A stretch of 64,000 bases of DNA from NCBI GenBank assembly GCA_029582155.1, contig CM055897.1, positions 96,821,582 to 96,885,581 of the forward strand, read 5' to 3'. Positions within the stretch are counted from its first letter, which is position 1; each line of letters starts with the position of its first letter. Source of the stretch: Panopea generosa. Its lineage: Eukaryota > Mollusca > Bivalvia > Adapedonta > Hiatellidae. Below the pieces are notes generated by a model. That model ran no database searches. It was given only the letters and a program-made list of their open reading frames with translations, and had not been told where the DNA came from. Positions 23,529-35,890 of the stretch are shown here, in pieces. Both the position numbers and the translations under genes were made by a program.

Positions 23529-23551
23529 GGGGGGGGGGGGGGGGGGGGGGG
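23529..23551 (+). repeat. Poly-G tract of about 23 bases
   Basis: An uninterrupted run of G, able to form G-quadruplex structures. Its length is likely to vary between individuals or be affected by sequencing error. Confidence 0.9.
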
Positions 23552-24621
23552 ATTTCTACATTTCCACATGATAGACCATGAATGAAGCAACGTTTATGAT
23601 TTACGATTGCTTCCACAACACGTTCAACATTGGCAATAAATCTAGAAGTAATGATTATTCATGGTTGTAAAAAGTTATTCATGGAGAGTAAAAAACCAGA
23701 GAAATAAATGGTAAACAAGCTTTTCTGACAGTCCCCAACGGTATCCATGAAGCAAAAATGGTCAGATTTTGAGACCACATAACGTTGTTTAAAAGACAAA
23801 ACTGGTCAATATTCATTTACTAACTTACAAATTGCCAGACTTACTAGTGAAGCAATTCATTTGGGAGAAGCATGCTTTGCACAATATGCAAATATAATAC
23901 AACCGATTCTAACCTTACCATATGTAGAAAATAATATGATTATCACCAAACACCAATGTATATGTTCATTTACCATCAACTAAGCATTTGGTTAATTTAC
24001 CAAACCTAACAAGTGAATACCTGTCTCTGTCTTGTTTGCGATGAGGATGTTATTCATTTGCACATCTAATTAGAAACACCATGATACATTTCTGATACCA
24101 ATAACTATATTCTTTCATAATTGAAACAAACAAAAAATTAGACAAGGCATCAACAGTACATTACTTTTTTTACTAATTGTTTGGCTCCAAGTCGTTATAT
24201 TACGATCAAAACTCCATCTCAATGCTAACAGAATAGTTCTAATGAAGGAGCTTATTATTATGTAAAATCACGTATTTGTTTTTAAAGTTGCATTAAATAT
24301 TTGTTAGAGAAATTATATACTGGAACTCATTTTTAATGTAGGCGCCACAGATGATTACAGTACTTAAAGAATTAAACATCTACAAACGTGAAACTGCAAA
24401 GACTTGTGTAAATCTGTTTTAACATTTTAACTATATGCACTGCAAAATAAATATAACCATAATTTGTTAATTAATGGACACAATTTGTCTCCATAAAGAA
24501 TGAAACAATATTTTATTTCAGCATGTTTTGATGCAGTTGAACAATTATCCTCTAAATGGAACAAGGTGAGGAAGAGACCATCCACCAGTTTTCATGGTCT
24601 ATGAAAGATTGAATGCTGGGT
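23552..24621. other. Unassigned AT-rich DNA
   Basis: No gene or repeat family was recognised. Confidence 0.45.
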
Positions 24622-24985
24622 CTAGCTAACTCTGTTGATAATGCATAGATCTGTCTGTCAATACCAAGGTCATGATATCAAATTCCTGCCTATGCTGTCT
24701 CTGTGATAAATGGTAATGAACTTTGTTTTACAGCCATGGGTGTCCCTACTCTGAAAACGTGGGGAAGAAGCCAGTGACTTACAGAGATGAAGTGTGTTTA
24801 GTACTTGTTAACCAGTTGGCGGATCCCAGAAACAATGATTGGTTGCGCTGACTGGGTGTGAGGTATCAATAATATCATGTGTCTTGTGTTATGATACTTC
24901 AGTATTGCAGCGAACATGAAAGGAAAAACTGATAGAAGTGAATATTAAGTACTATACAATAACTGATAAACACTGAAGAAGATTA
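24622..24985 (+). mobile_element. Ancient SINE with family A tail and a different tRNA-like head
   Basis: The head reads TAGCTAACTCTGTTGATAAT with a B-box-like GGTCATGATATCAAATTCC. The tail (GACTGGGTGTGAGGTATCA, ATGATACTTCAGTATTGCAG, AAAAACTGATAGAAGTGAAT) corresponds to the tail of the family A copies at 26.9 and 46.5 kb. Confidence 0.6.
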
Positions 24986-26350
24986 ATCACACAGTTTGAG
25001 TGCACAAGTGTTGTCCTATACACTGAGTTTATGTCAAAAGCGTAGACTTTTAAAACTTGACATCGATGTAGAAAAATCCAATTAAACTATAAATTTATGA
25101 TACATTAAAAGGTGCTAAAATGTATATAAATCACATTAATTGATCTCCCTATGCCTTGATTGAACTGTGATAACAATGCAAATACAAAATAATTTAAGTG
25201 ACCTTCGTCAGCCCTGTGTATTTTGTAACACCCTGCAATTTCAAGTAGGTGCTTCAAGAATGAAAATTTCCACTTGACCAGTTTATAGTCTCAAAACTAG
25301 CATTAATACAACTTATCTACAAAACTTTATGCTATAGAAGTCTTTTAAAACTTTTTTTCAGATCTTTTACAGTGTATTTACATCCCACACCTTCATGTCC
25401 TTCGAATGCAAATAAGAAAATGTTATTGGTAGCAAACCTGGCAATCTATTTCATTATATGAACACAGAGTGCAATTCTATTAATACTGTGATAAAAATGT
25501 AGTGCATGGATCTGAAGGTTAGGTGTTCAGTAAAGTCCTACATATTCTAGATCTTTATCATATGTTTGGAAATATTTTAAGTTTACAATACTCTCTCTGC
25601 AATACTTCAACAATCATAGACTGGCAGGTCTGCAAACGTAATGGGAAACTGATGTAATGATCATTACTTTTAGGATGAAGGAAAAATTAGAAATGCATAC
25701 ATAGAACACACCACACCTGCTATAATATTATGTAAATAAATTTTAGTAAAATTAATTTAAAAGGCCTTACTACTATAAAATTAGTTCATGTTCCCAATCA
25801 AACACTTGGGTTCAGCATGGGTTGGGTTAATACCCTCTAAGAGTACTTTGCCATTAGAGAGAAATAGCAACTGGTCACGTTCTAAATTTTAAGGTCCACA
25901 TTAAATTTTGTTACAAAGGGGAAAAAAGTCATGTCTAACTTGTTGAATTTCTATGAAAAAAAAAAAAAAATCATTTTTGTTTTTCAGTCATTCAGTTATC
26001 TTTTAAAATGGGTAAAAACTGGAATAAACAGCAAACCAAGCTTTGTCGACCTAAACCAGAGTGTGATAAATAGTTAAAAACCTCAACTAGTAAAATCAGG
26101 GATTTTTCTGCCTTTAATAAGGGCCTGTATTCAACCTATTAAGAAATGATCAATTATATTTGTTATGCACAGAGGGGCTGCGAAACAAACTTCCTTGCAT
26201 ATGTTTACGATCACTCTTTAATATAATATCGGCTAATCAGTTTGACTATCCCCTAATCCTACACCCATCCCCAAAAGCAAACACACACATTGCAATCCCA
26301 ACAGGGACCTTTTTTTTCAGGTTTCAAAATATCTGAAAAAAGCAGTGAAC
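24986..26350. other. Unassigned AT-rich DNA
   Basis: A 14-base A-run lies near 25957. No gene or repeat family was recognised. Confidence 0.45.
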
Positions 26351-26351
26351 T

Positions 26352-26457
26352 TGTAAGTAGTATTCCTGATATGACAGTGTGTTTGTAAGTAGTATCCCTG
26401 ATATGACATTGTGTTTGTAAGAAGTATCCCTGATATGACATTGTGTTTGTAAGTGTG
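26352..26457. repeat. 32-bp tandem repeat, about 3 copies
   Basis: The unit is GTAAGTAGTATCCCTGATAT followed by GACATTGTGTTT. A small, clean array. Confidence 0.9.
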
Positions 26458-26888
26458 CAGAATATCAAACAGGAAATAAATCTCACACACTGTTTACACG
26501 CGGCCTTTCAATATTTAACAAACATTTAATGATGGCAGATTCAAGAGGCTTGGATAACAATTTTTACTGCGATAAACACAGTCATTATGTTCCAGTTTTT
26601 AGCTGCTCAATAACTATATGAAATAGCCTTGTGAGAACGTGACATGATCGCTGCGTCTACGTGACTGCGTGACTACATAATTACCAGAATAACAAAAATT
26701 TCTTCTTTGTTATTTTTAAACAATAATATGCCTCATTTACCCAGAATAGCAAGCTATACAAAGTTTATGACTTGTTTACAATCTCATATTGCATAATTAA
26801 ATATACACTTTACATAATGTGTATCCAGAGGGGGAGACATGGTGTCACGAATCCCTGGAATCTCTAAATATATTACTGTTAATTTTCA

Positions 26889-27195
26889 GACCGCGGCGTG
26901 GTCAAGTGGTAGAGCGTCCGCCTCGCATGCGGAAGGTCGTGGGTTCAATCCCCGGCTGGGTCATACCAAAGACTTTAAAAATGGTACTAGTAGCTTCCTC
27001 GCTTGACGCTCAGCATTTAGAGGAGAGTTCTAGGTCTGGTCGGCCCGGTGTCAGTATAATGTGACTGAGTGGGGTATCATACCATGTGTCTGCGGCATGA
27101 TACTCCAGTGTGACAGCGCTTAGAATACTGTCTCAAGTAGACACCGTCGCGATATGACTGAAAAATTGTTAAAAGCGACGCTAAACACCATACAA
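26889..27195 (+). mobile_element. SINE family A, full length, tRNA-Ala-like head, with target site duplication
   Basis: The head has an A-box (GTGGTCAAGTGGTAGAGCG), an anticodon stem TCCGC/GCGGA with loop CTCGCAT (anticodon CGC, Ala-like), and a B-box GGGTTCAATCCC. A body of about 230 bp follows, ending AAAAATTGTTAAAAGCGACG and CTAAACACCATACAA. Flanks CTGTTAATTTTCA (26876-26888) and CTGTTTATTTTCA (27196-27208) form a 13-bp duplication with one mismatch. Further copies lie at 46.5 kb and, truncated, at 31.5 kb. Confidence 0.93.
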
Positions 27196-27208
27196 CTGTT
27201 TATTTTCA

Positions 27209-27750
27209 TTCAGTTATAACAAGAACTTGATCTGAGTAATGGCACAGTCTTCCAAATGTTATTGGCAATTATCTCTTCTCAGACTGGACTTAAACCCATG
27301 ACGTCACAGGGAGAGGAAGATAATCCTGAGATAAAATACATTGGACAACCTGGCCACAGAGGACTGCAGATGTCTTTTAGAAAAGCAGAGACAATAATCT
27401 GTAATCTAACAGACCATCATATGATGTTAAAAATTTTGACAACTACAACTAGACAAGACACCACAGACAATAAGGCCATCTTTGTGCTCTGACCCACAAT
27501 TTGACATTTTAGTGTCATTTTTTACAAAAAATTGATCATGAAAAAAAAACACTTCAAAACTTAATAAAGAATTCTGGGTAGTTGCAATTTGAGTGGATAT
27601 TTAGGAGCACAACAAACAAATAGTTTTTAAGAACAGCTCAATGATTATAAACTGTTTAATTAACTGCAAATCACCAATTCATTAATATCTTATTTAATTT
27701 AGATCTGTTTTTTCTTCTTCTTTATAGACAACAGACTTTCACGATACTTC
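27209..27750. other. Unassigned DNA
   Basis: The short plus-strand ORF 27256-27492 has no recognisable domain and is treated as chance. Confidence 0.4.
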
Positions 27751-28495
27751 AGTCTATTGTCTGTCTCCAGTGTCTATTGTCTACCTCCAGTGTCTATTGC
27801 CCACCTCCAGTGTCTATTGTCTACCTCCAGTGTCTATTGTCTACCTCCAGTGTATATTGCCTACCTCCTGTGTCTATTGTCTACCTCCAGTGTCTATTGT
27901 CAACCTCTACTTCCAGTGTCTATTGTCTACCTCCAGTGTCTATTGTCTACCTCCAGTGTACATTGCCTATCTCCAGTGTCTATTGTCTATCTCTACTTAC
28001 AGTGTCTATTGTCTACATCCAGTGTATATTGCCTATCTCCAGTGTCTATTGTCTACCTCTACTTCCAGTGTCTATTGTCTACCTTTAGTGTCTATTGTCT
28101 ACCTCCAGTGTCTATTGTCTACCTCCAGTGTACATTGCCTATCTCCAGTGTCTATTGTCTACCTCTACTTCCAGTGTCTATTGTCTACCTCCAGTGTACA
28201 TTGCCTATCTCCAGTGTCTATTGTCTACCTCTACTTACAGTGTCTATTGTCTACCTCCAGTGTCTATTGTCTACCTCCAGTGTCTATTGTCTACCTCCAG
28301 TGTACATTGCCTATCTCCAGTGTCTATTGTCTACCTCTACTTCCAGTGTCTATTGTCTACCTCTACTTCCAGTGTCTATTGTCTACCTCTACTTCCAGTG
28401 TCTATTGTCTACCTCTACTTCCAGTGTCTATTGCCTATCTCCAGTGTCTATTGTCTACCTCCAGTGTCTATTGTCTACCTCCAGTGTCTATTGCA
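27751..28495. repeat. 20/26-bp minisatellite (about 35 units)
   Basis: The basic unit is CCAGTGTCTATTGTCTACCT (20 bp). A 26-bp form inserts CTACTT. The sequence lacks stop codons in all three forward frames, so ORFs of 227-256 residues appear in each. These are products of the repeat. Confidence 0.96.
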
Positions 28496-29531
28496 TGTCT
28501 GGTGGAATAGTGAACCCTCTCACATGACAACTGCTCAATTACCAGATTCCAATCCAGAAGTTCCAATTACTGACAATGCCAGTTTAATCAAACAGCTGTC
28601 ATATTTTGACATGGAGACAGTACAAAACAAATGTGAGATTTTACTTAAAAATATTAAATGTCTTATTACTGATTTACTAGTCTACAATATGAATATGGTG
28701 TTGAATGTTGTACTTGACATTTTGTTATCAATTCTTCTCCATGCTTTCAGGCATTTTCACCGAGTATGTAATATTTAATTATATATAAAGAAATTGCCAT
28801 ACATTATTTACATAGATGTACTTTAAACAGACATGAACAGTCTGAGAGTATCCTGTTGCATGTACTTTACAATCAGTATAACCAGCTTGGTAGAAGAACA
28901 AAATGATAAGGGCCATGTTTATTATAGATATTCCCATCATCTTGGCTTGGTTTATTTCTATTTTTAGAAAAAAATTATGTTTACTCTAAAAGGAATCTCA
29001 GAAAGGTGTGTATATGGATGTCATTGCAAGTGATGTTTTATAAACTACACTTCTATGAGAGATTTGTATTAATCAATGGAACACCTGACCAGTCTGCTAA
29101 TGGGTAGCTATAATGAAAACAATCCTATCCAGCATGACTGGTGTCTACAATTTAAAACTTGACAGGAATGAATTATTTTGAAATTATTCAATTGTCCTGC
29201 AGAAGAATGCAATATCAATATTTGCATGTTATAATCAAAGTCATTTTTTTGGCTTCCTTTCATTTGAACATTTACATTTTGTTTGTCTAGCATTATGTTG
29301 TAAAAGCAAATGTGGATATAACCTCAAGAATAAAATGATACTCTTTGATCTCTGAATCTTGTTCGAGCAGCATAACCAGTATCCGAAGATATTTTTAATA
29401 AAGAAAGAAAAAACTCGTTTAAGAATAACAAACATTTTTGTGAATTCTCATGATCTTCAATGCATTTATAACAGCGAAAACCATTTTTAAACATGAAAAA
29501 GTCATGTTTTAAATTTAAATTTACTAATCAG
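28496..29531. other. Unassigned AT-rich DNA
   Basis: Nothing recognised beyond chance ORFs. Confidence 0.4.
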
Positions 29532-29533
29532 TA

Positions 29534-30396
29534 CACTCGGGTCCCGTTATAACGCTGATCTTGGGGTCCACAAAACGAAACCGCGTTATAAGCGGACCGC
29601 GTTATAGCGATTTTACCTCGAAAAAAATCCATGTCGGTTTTTCACACCTATCGTGCTGTCCTACTGTGAATGGTATTGTTTGCATTGTAATATGATACAA
29701 CGCGTATTTAGTTACAACAGATACACTTAGATATGTCTGAAATTAATACAAAAAAAGAAAAGAAAGAAAAACGTTTCGTGTTTTGATTATACTAAAATTG
29801 GCAGCCATTTCCGTTTAACCCGGAAGGAGAAAAAACGGTGTCTATATAAAAAAACGCGCTTCAATTTAAACTCAACGCTGTAAGTATAAAAATATTAAAA
29901 ATATAAATCTGAAGTATTAACAACAATTAAATAATAAAAATAAGTTTGTGTTTACGATCCCATAAGATACCCGCGATATATTAATACCTGTCAACCGCTT
30001 CGTTGCTTGATCACGTGATCACTCTATAATAACAAAGTTTGCATATGGCTTCCGTGTTTGGCGCGTGTCAGCATTTATTGAAGCACTCGGGATTATTACA
30101 AACTGTTAATTGTCAATGCTGGCATGAATCAATCCCTTAAACAATCCTTTAAACCACCATGAGGTAATGGTTATAACAGTTTGTTATAATCAAGGCTATT
30201 TGGTGAGTAGACGATGAGCGATTATCAAATCAAAACATGGCGACGATCTATTATTTGGTTGTCATTTGGTCATTCGCGCATATTTTCAAGTTTTGTATCA
30301 CGACCTTTCCCCACCCCCCCCGCCGAAAAATTGGGAGCCAAGCGAAAACCGCGGAATTCGCGTTATATCGGACCGCGTTATAACGGGACCGCAGTG
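29534..30396. mobile_element. 863-bp pogo/Tigger-like non-autonomous DNA transposon
   Basis: Terminal inverted repeats are CACTCGGGTCCCGTTATAAC on the left and CACTGCGGTCCCGTTATAAC on the right (read from the right end inward). A TA duplication lies on each side (29532-29533 and 30397-30398). CCGCGTTATA words recur near both ends. The interior is CpG-richer than the host DNA and has no transposase ORF. A 14-bp palindrome TGATCACGTGATCA lies at 30008-30021. The superfamily is inferred from the ends and TA target. Confidence 0.85.
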
Positions 30397-30590
30397 TAAT
30401 TCTAATATAAAAATAAGCTGCTTAGCTGCTGGAAATATTTTCGTAAATTTTCTGATTCAATCATATATAGACTCGGCCAATTTTATCATCATTCACTATA
30501 AGATATAATATATGAATATTTTTTTCTCTCTTCATTTTGTTGGAACAGACATTTATTTGATATAAGAAGTTGTTCATGGAGCACTATAAG

Positions 30591-30860
30591 AAACAAGAGT
30601 TGTCAGAAGACAACAAAGCTCGCCTCTGGGTGTCTTAGTCGAAAAAGGGCCATAACTGTGCCAAAATGCAATCCAGAGTTATGGTTCTTGTCTGTGTGTG
30701 TTCCATTGATGATGGTGAACACACATGCGAAGTTTCATTCACATTCAATGAGTGGTTGCATAGATATCTTAAACTTAAATGCAAAAGTTTAACCTGGGTG
30801 TCAAAGCTGATAGGGTAATGGCAATAGCTTTCCTTGGACTTCGTCCCGGCGAGCTAAACA
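30591..30860. mobile_element. Short AACAAGAG...GAGCTAAA element (Helentron-like ends)
   Basis: It begins AAACAAGAGTTGTCAGAAGA with a hairpin (GTTGTC/GACAAC), then GCTCGCC. It ends with a small hairpin region (GGACTTCGTCC) and GGCGAGCTAAA. GCTCGCC near the start and GGCGAGC near the end form a subterminal inverted repeat. The interior has the 'AAAGGGCCATAACTGTGCCA' type of module. Confidence 0.65.
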
Positions 30861-31542
30861 TAGTGTTGGTAGAAAAATGAACAAAAAACATAAAGTACTC
30901 CTATCTTCTTGTTTGAGAACACTTTAGTAAACAAGACAGGCACCCCTTAAGGCAACATCTGCAATACTGTTCCAAAAGACTTACACATTTTGTTAAATAT
31001 AAGTTAATAATTTTCATGTAGACACTAATCTTCTATAAATAGTAACAGTGACCTTGACTTTTAATGTCCATGAAATGGTGCCTTTAAAAAACAAAGGGAA
31101 AATAAAAGAAATAGTTATTTACATAATTACAGACAACTGAAAATAAGGAACCTTTCCTATCATTAATGTATGTATTTATCATTCATAGACTGCTGAATGA
31201 AGATGTGAAATTCAGCACAGCATGCAAGCTACGGTTGTGGAGAAATCTGCATCACCGTTTGACATTTACGAAACTGAAAGTCTGAGCCAATCAATAAGAG
31301 ATGTATGTAGACTTCCAACAAAAAATATAGAATCCTGTTATCTTGATCATGTAATATTACAGCCTGCGATTATATGGCAACACGGAATGAACATAAAAGA
31401 ACTGCGTAAGGAAATCAAGTATGACGTTCAGCAAAAACACAAGATGAATACAAGCAGCTTGAGTACACAGGGCTTCTGGAGAGGAAAGAGATTATGTCAT
31501 ATTAAGAATTAATGTTAAGTTATTGTTTTATGATTTTTGTTG
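30861..31542. other. Unassigned DNA
   Basis: It contains a TGACCTTGA site (31049-31057) and a 96-residue plus-strand ORF (31222-31512) of normal-looking composition but no recognised family. The length is within what chance would give across 64 kb. Confidence 0.35.
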
Positions 31543-31842
31543 TTATTGTTGTATGATGTTTAACATCGCTTTTAACAACTTTTAGTTTAAACAATATTTT
31601 ATTCACAATATACATTGTAGCCATACATTCAGTGTACACATTAAATTAAAGTAAACAATTTTTCAGTCATATAACCACAGTGTCTACTTGAAACAGTATT
31701 CAAAGCACGGCCACATTGAAATATCATGCCAAAAACTCCCCACCCAGTCATATTATACTGCCATCGGCTGAGTAGATCTAGAAATATCCTCTAAAGGCTG
31801 AGTGGCAAGTGAGGAAGCTTCTGGTACTAACAGGTTTGGGTA
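31543..31842 (-). mobile_element. SINE family A copy, truncated, with internal insertion
   Basis: The tail (TTGTATGATGTTTAACATCG) and body (CAGTGTCTACTTGAAACAGT, CCCCACCCAGTCATATTATA, GAGGAAGCTTCTGGTAC) match family A in antisense. About 70-100 unrelated bases interrupt it after 31585. The tRNA-like head is missing. Confidence 0.8.
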
Positions 31843-32617
31843 CAGAAATGAGAGCTTTAACATGTATACGGATACATCTAAACTACCGTATAACCATATC
31901 CATTATCTAGGAGTTTTTCTCATATCAATATCTTGAAGAATACGAAATGTTTTTAGTCAATCAGATACCTTAAATTGCTCTAGAAGTCAATATCTTTACA
32001 ACTACAAAGAAAGTGCAAAATTATTTGGTTATTGGCATGTTCTAAAATTCTTTCTTAAATGTGGAATTTGAATACATCATTCATAGCATTTTCAGTAGTT
32101 TATCACCAATTCAAAATTTGTTCATATTTATAATAACTTGGTTAATGGGAAAACAATTTATCTGGTTACCACAACATTTAAATAATTGGTTTAACAGTCT
32201 CGGAGGGTTAAGTTACTGTTTTCGCAGCATATGACAACATTAATTACACTTTAGTGTTATACAATAATTAGCAACATTGCACACTTATTATGCCACAATT
32301 ATGCACCCTAATGTGTTTTGCTGTCAATCACACCTTTTGGTGCACAAATTGATTGCTTACATAATTGACAATTACATATAGCTGTCTTCAGATAAAAGGA
32401 TTTAACATTATGGCAACCACTGGTGCACTCTGCTTCAAGAACAATGCTCACAACCTACAGTAGATACTACATAATGTGCCAGCATCTTTATGGTTTGCTG
32501 ACAAACTGTCAAATACACAACCATCATCATTATAATTTGTCACTGACAATCTTTTATACTTGATTAAGAGTTCACATTGGTATTTTGCATCATAAAAAAT
32601 ACTATAGTACTCTCAAT

Positions 32618-32618
<1 letters not shown>

Positions 32619-32662
<44 letters not shown>
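32619..32662. repeat. (AAT)n microsatellite, about 14 repeats
   Basis: An uninterrupted ATA/TAA trinucleotide run. Confidence 0.97.
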
Positions 32663-34648
32663 GTCTTTATTTAAAGAGAAAACACAGTTGGAACAATCTC
32701 CAATCTTCCCTGTGGTCCTCTATTATATACATGGTAACAAAGTAATAACAAAATATATACAACAAAGTTAAATAGCAGAATCAATACAATTTGGAAACTT
32801 CTTAACAACAAAGTGAATCATTTTTGTTGACATATTCAATTTGTAATGTATATTTCAATTGACAATGAATAATCATTGTTAACTCAATAATATATTTCAA
32901 GGAAGGGCATAATAGTATTATAATGTAAAATTTACACTTGAAAATGATGAGTTCACTACAAAATATATTTAGACAGTCAATGTTACATTCAATGATTTTA
33001 AGAATCAACTGACTGCAATGAGGATACAAGTTTCATGTTTTGTAAAACAATGAAAATTTATCTTTGTTGTGACAGGGGACTTTTATATTTAAATGTTCTC
33101 TTAAATTCTTGGAACTGATGAAGCATTTGGTACTTACAGATCCAATGCACTGTTGCATAATAAAAACAATGTCAACAGATATTATGCACAGACAGATTAC
33201 AACAAAATGATTCCCCCGGCAATACCTATAGTTTTTGAAAATTATGTAAGACTGATAATGCCCACATGACTTTTGGTAATTTCAGTTCCTGGTGCTTGTT
33301 TCAGATGGAATCAGACCCAAGTACCTCAGTCAGTAGCACATCTGAACCTTGATGGCTGGATGTTGTTTCAATGCACGAGGAGGAAGTCTAGAATTTACCT
33401 TCCTTTTGGCATAAAACTTTTATGTGCTGGTTCACAGATATACATCATGTAACCCACAATACATTCACTTGGGACAAGTGATATATACATATATATTCTC
33501 TGAATTCCTTAAAATCTTTTCAGATGAATATTCCGTTACTATGAATTGTAGTTTGTCAACTTTGTGCTGTGTCAGAGATGCATACTGTCACATGATGCAG
33601 GACAATAACCATTGTTCATGATTGCAAAAGAAAATGTTTGATCAAACCCTGAACCACAGACCGAAATCCATTAAAATCTGATAGCATGACCGGTGGCCAA
33701 GATAAACTTTTGTTCAAATGAGTATTTTACCCATTAAATAAGTATGCAATGCTTATTTTCACAATGTTAAGGGTAAATATGGACATTCTTATCAAATTGC
33801 CATTTAAAACAAAGTAATCAACACTGAAATCGAGAATAACTAATGCTTACCTCTTAATTAACATTTCAATGCTTTATCCAGAAACTTCAATACTTAAATA
33901 CACCCCCCACCCCCACACCCCCCACCCAAATAATGCATATCTGGAGCTGCATGACTAAGTACAAAAGTAGTGTCGTATGTGTTATGCACTACGCACTACA
34001 TTCTGTAACACACATTTTGGTGTATGTATTTCAGAAATGTGCCAAATGAAAAAATGAAAGACTTGCATGCACATCTAAGCACCATAAACTTTATAAAAGG
34101 ATGCACAGTAACAAGAGATAATTACATTATTACATAATTACGTTTATGCCAGCATGTTGGTATTAATAACAATTTAGGATCATGACAAAGGAAGTAAAGT
34201 ACCAAAAACATCGCGACAAATTCCGAAATCCAGCATTTTGCGGCACGGAAGAATAATTTTCTACGGTGAAAAAGCTCTGTTAACATAGTCTCTCTTGTTT
34301 TGATTACTAATTTGTTCAGTACTTGGAAAGAGGTAACCGACTTGCTACCTACCTATGACAGGAATGGTAGCTATGACGTGAGCTCCTGAGTACGAAAGTC
34401 GCAGTTGTTTTACCTAGAATTGTTGCCAAATTGCCTGGTAATCCGACTGTGATCGCACTCACCAAGAAGCAGATGTTCTATATCTGATTATTGTGGTATT
34501 GTAAACAGAGCCACACTCAGAATTTATTTCCAGAAATGTAAGTTTGTAAGTTCTGTAAGCATTCTGTTTGATGTTTACATAGCTGTATAATTAACTCCCA
34601 CACCATATTTCAGATGATGCAAGTTTGAAATGGCAAAATAATTATGTA
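32663..34648. other. Unassigned AT-rich DNA
   Basis: It holds a C-rich low-complexity tract near 33900-33928. The stretch 34190-34470 is a little CpG-richer. No exon was recognised. Confidence 0.4.
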
Positions 34649-34650
34649 TA

Positions 34651-34828
34651 CGGTAAAACCTATGTAAGTGGTCACCTCTATTAAGCAGCCACTTGTCTTA
34701 AGCAGCCACATTCACTATTTCCCATTTCTATGCTTTCAGAACAAAGTAACCTGTATTAAGCAGCCACCTGTCTTAAAAAGCCACTTTTCATCCTACCATT
34801 GTCTGCATGCTTAAGATAGGTTTGACTG
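34651..34828. mobile_element. 178-bp MITE, TA target duplication
   Basis: The left end CGGTAAAACCTATGTAAG and the right end, read inward, CAGTCAAACCTATCTTAAG are imperfect inverted repeats. They are flanked by TA at 34649-34650 and 34829-34830. The interior repeats TTAAGCAGCCAC several times. It is related to the copy at 41.8 kb. Confidence 0.82.
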
Positions 34829-34957
34829 TATATATATTTTTAAAATGCAATACTTTAGTATGCTATTAATTTTGTACATTTTTTAAAAAAAAATTCCCAT
34901 TGTAAATTATTTAAACAACTTTTTATTTTCAAGTACAAGACAAATAGACTTCTGACT

Positions 34958-35093
34958 AAATGTAGTACTAATTCCTACTAAATGAAGCATTTATTTATTC
35001 TTATTAAATGAAGTAAACATTCTTACTTAATGAAGTACTCATTCTTACTAAATGGAGTACTTATTCCTACCAAATGAAGTACTCATTCCTACT
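34958..35093. repeat. 22-bp tandem repeat, about 6 copies
   Basis: The unit is like AATGAAGTACTCATTCTTAC with TA, moderately diverged. Confidence 0.88.
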
Positions 35094-35890
35094 GGCAAAG
35101 TAGTGTAGTCAATATTTTCTTGAAGGAACTTAACTTTCTAATATCTCATAAAAAAGACATCAAAATTCTTTATTGAGCTTTATCAGTCTTGACTTCTTCC
35201 CCACAGAGAAGCATAGCAAACTAAAATTAATTTATCACCACTGCATCTAAAAAAATATCAGTAGCTCAGAATAGGAAATTGCAGAAATACATCCGCAAGA
35301 GAATGCATTTCAATTCTAATAACTTTGTTAAATCCACAAAGCATTCTAATGCTGATGTACCTTAATTTCTAATCATTTAATAAATGAAAATAAGCTCTAA
35401 TGGTTTATATTGTCACGTGCCAAGTTAACGCCAGGACCTGCTGTTGTCGCAGCAAGAGTTATACAAAAGGTGTATAGATATCTATAAGCATGCTATTATA
35501 ATGCATTATGCACGAGGCAGATGCATGCAGCAGTTTATAGTTTTTTAACATTCCTACTCTATTGTCTGATATGTCAATAAATAATACTTTGAAGACTGCA
35601 ATATTTTCTGGGGTAGCAGACAGTTCACAAATATTTATATTCGATTCATACACTAATGAAAATAAGCCAAAAAGAAGTTGTCACTTTTTGTTTCATATTT
35701 GCCACCTCTCCGATCTTACAAAATTTTCAAGTAATGTCTTTTTCTATAACATACATAATTATTTTTTACCAAAATTAAGTTGAAAAGGGGTCATAACTCC
35801 TGTAATAATTGACTGACATTGACAAATATCAAGTTCTTCAATACCAAAATGACATATCAAATTGAAATAAAAATGAAATCATGTGACTTA
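35094..35890. other. Unassigned AT-rich DNA
   Basis: No gene or repeat was recognised. Overlapping ORFs on both strands (35459-35653, 35562-35783) are chance-like. Confidence 0.4.

Noticed and set aside
26889..26965. tRNA-Ala (CGC) gene
   Set aside because: The tRNA-like part is fused to a ~230-bp SINE body with target duplications, and further copies lie at 46.5 and 31.5 kb; the acceptor and T stems are imperfect.
27757..28778. Three overlapping ORFs of 227-256 residues in the 20/26-bp array
   Set aside because: All forward frames are open because the unit lacks stops; the peptides are pure repeat.
31222..31512. 96-residue plus-strand ORF with ordinary composition
   Set aside because: No family recognised, no convincing splice or promoter context, and this length is expected a few times by chance in 64 kb of AT-rich DNA.
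33900..33928. C-rich run as a regulatory motif
   Set aside because: Simple low-complexity tract without other supporting signals.
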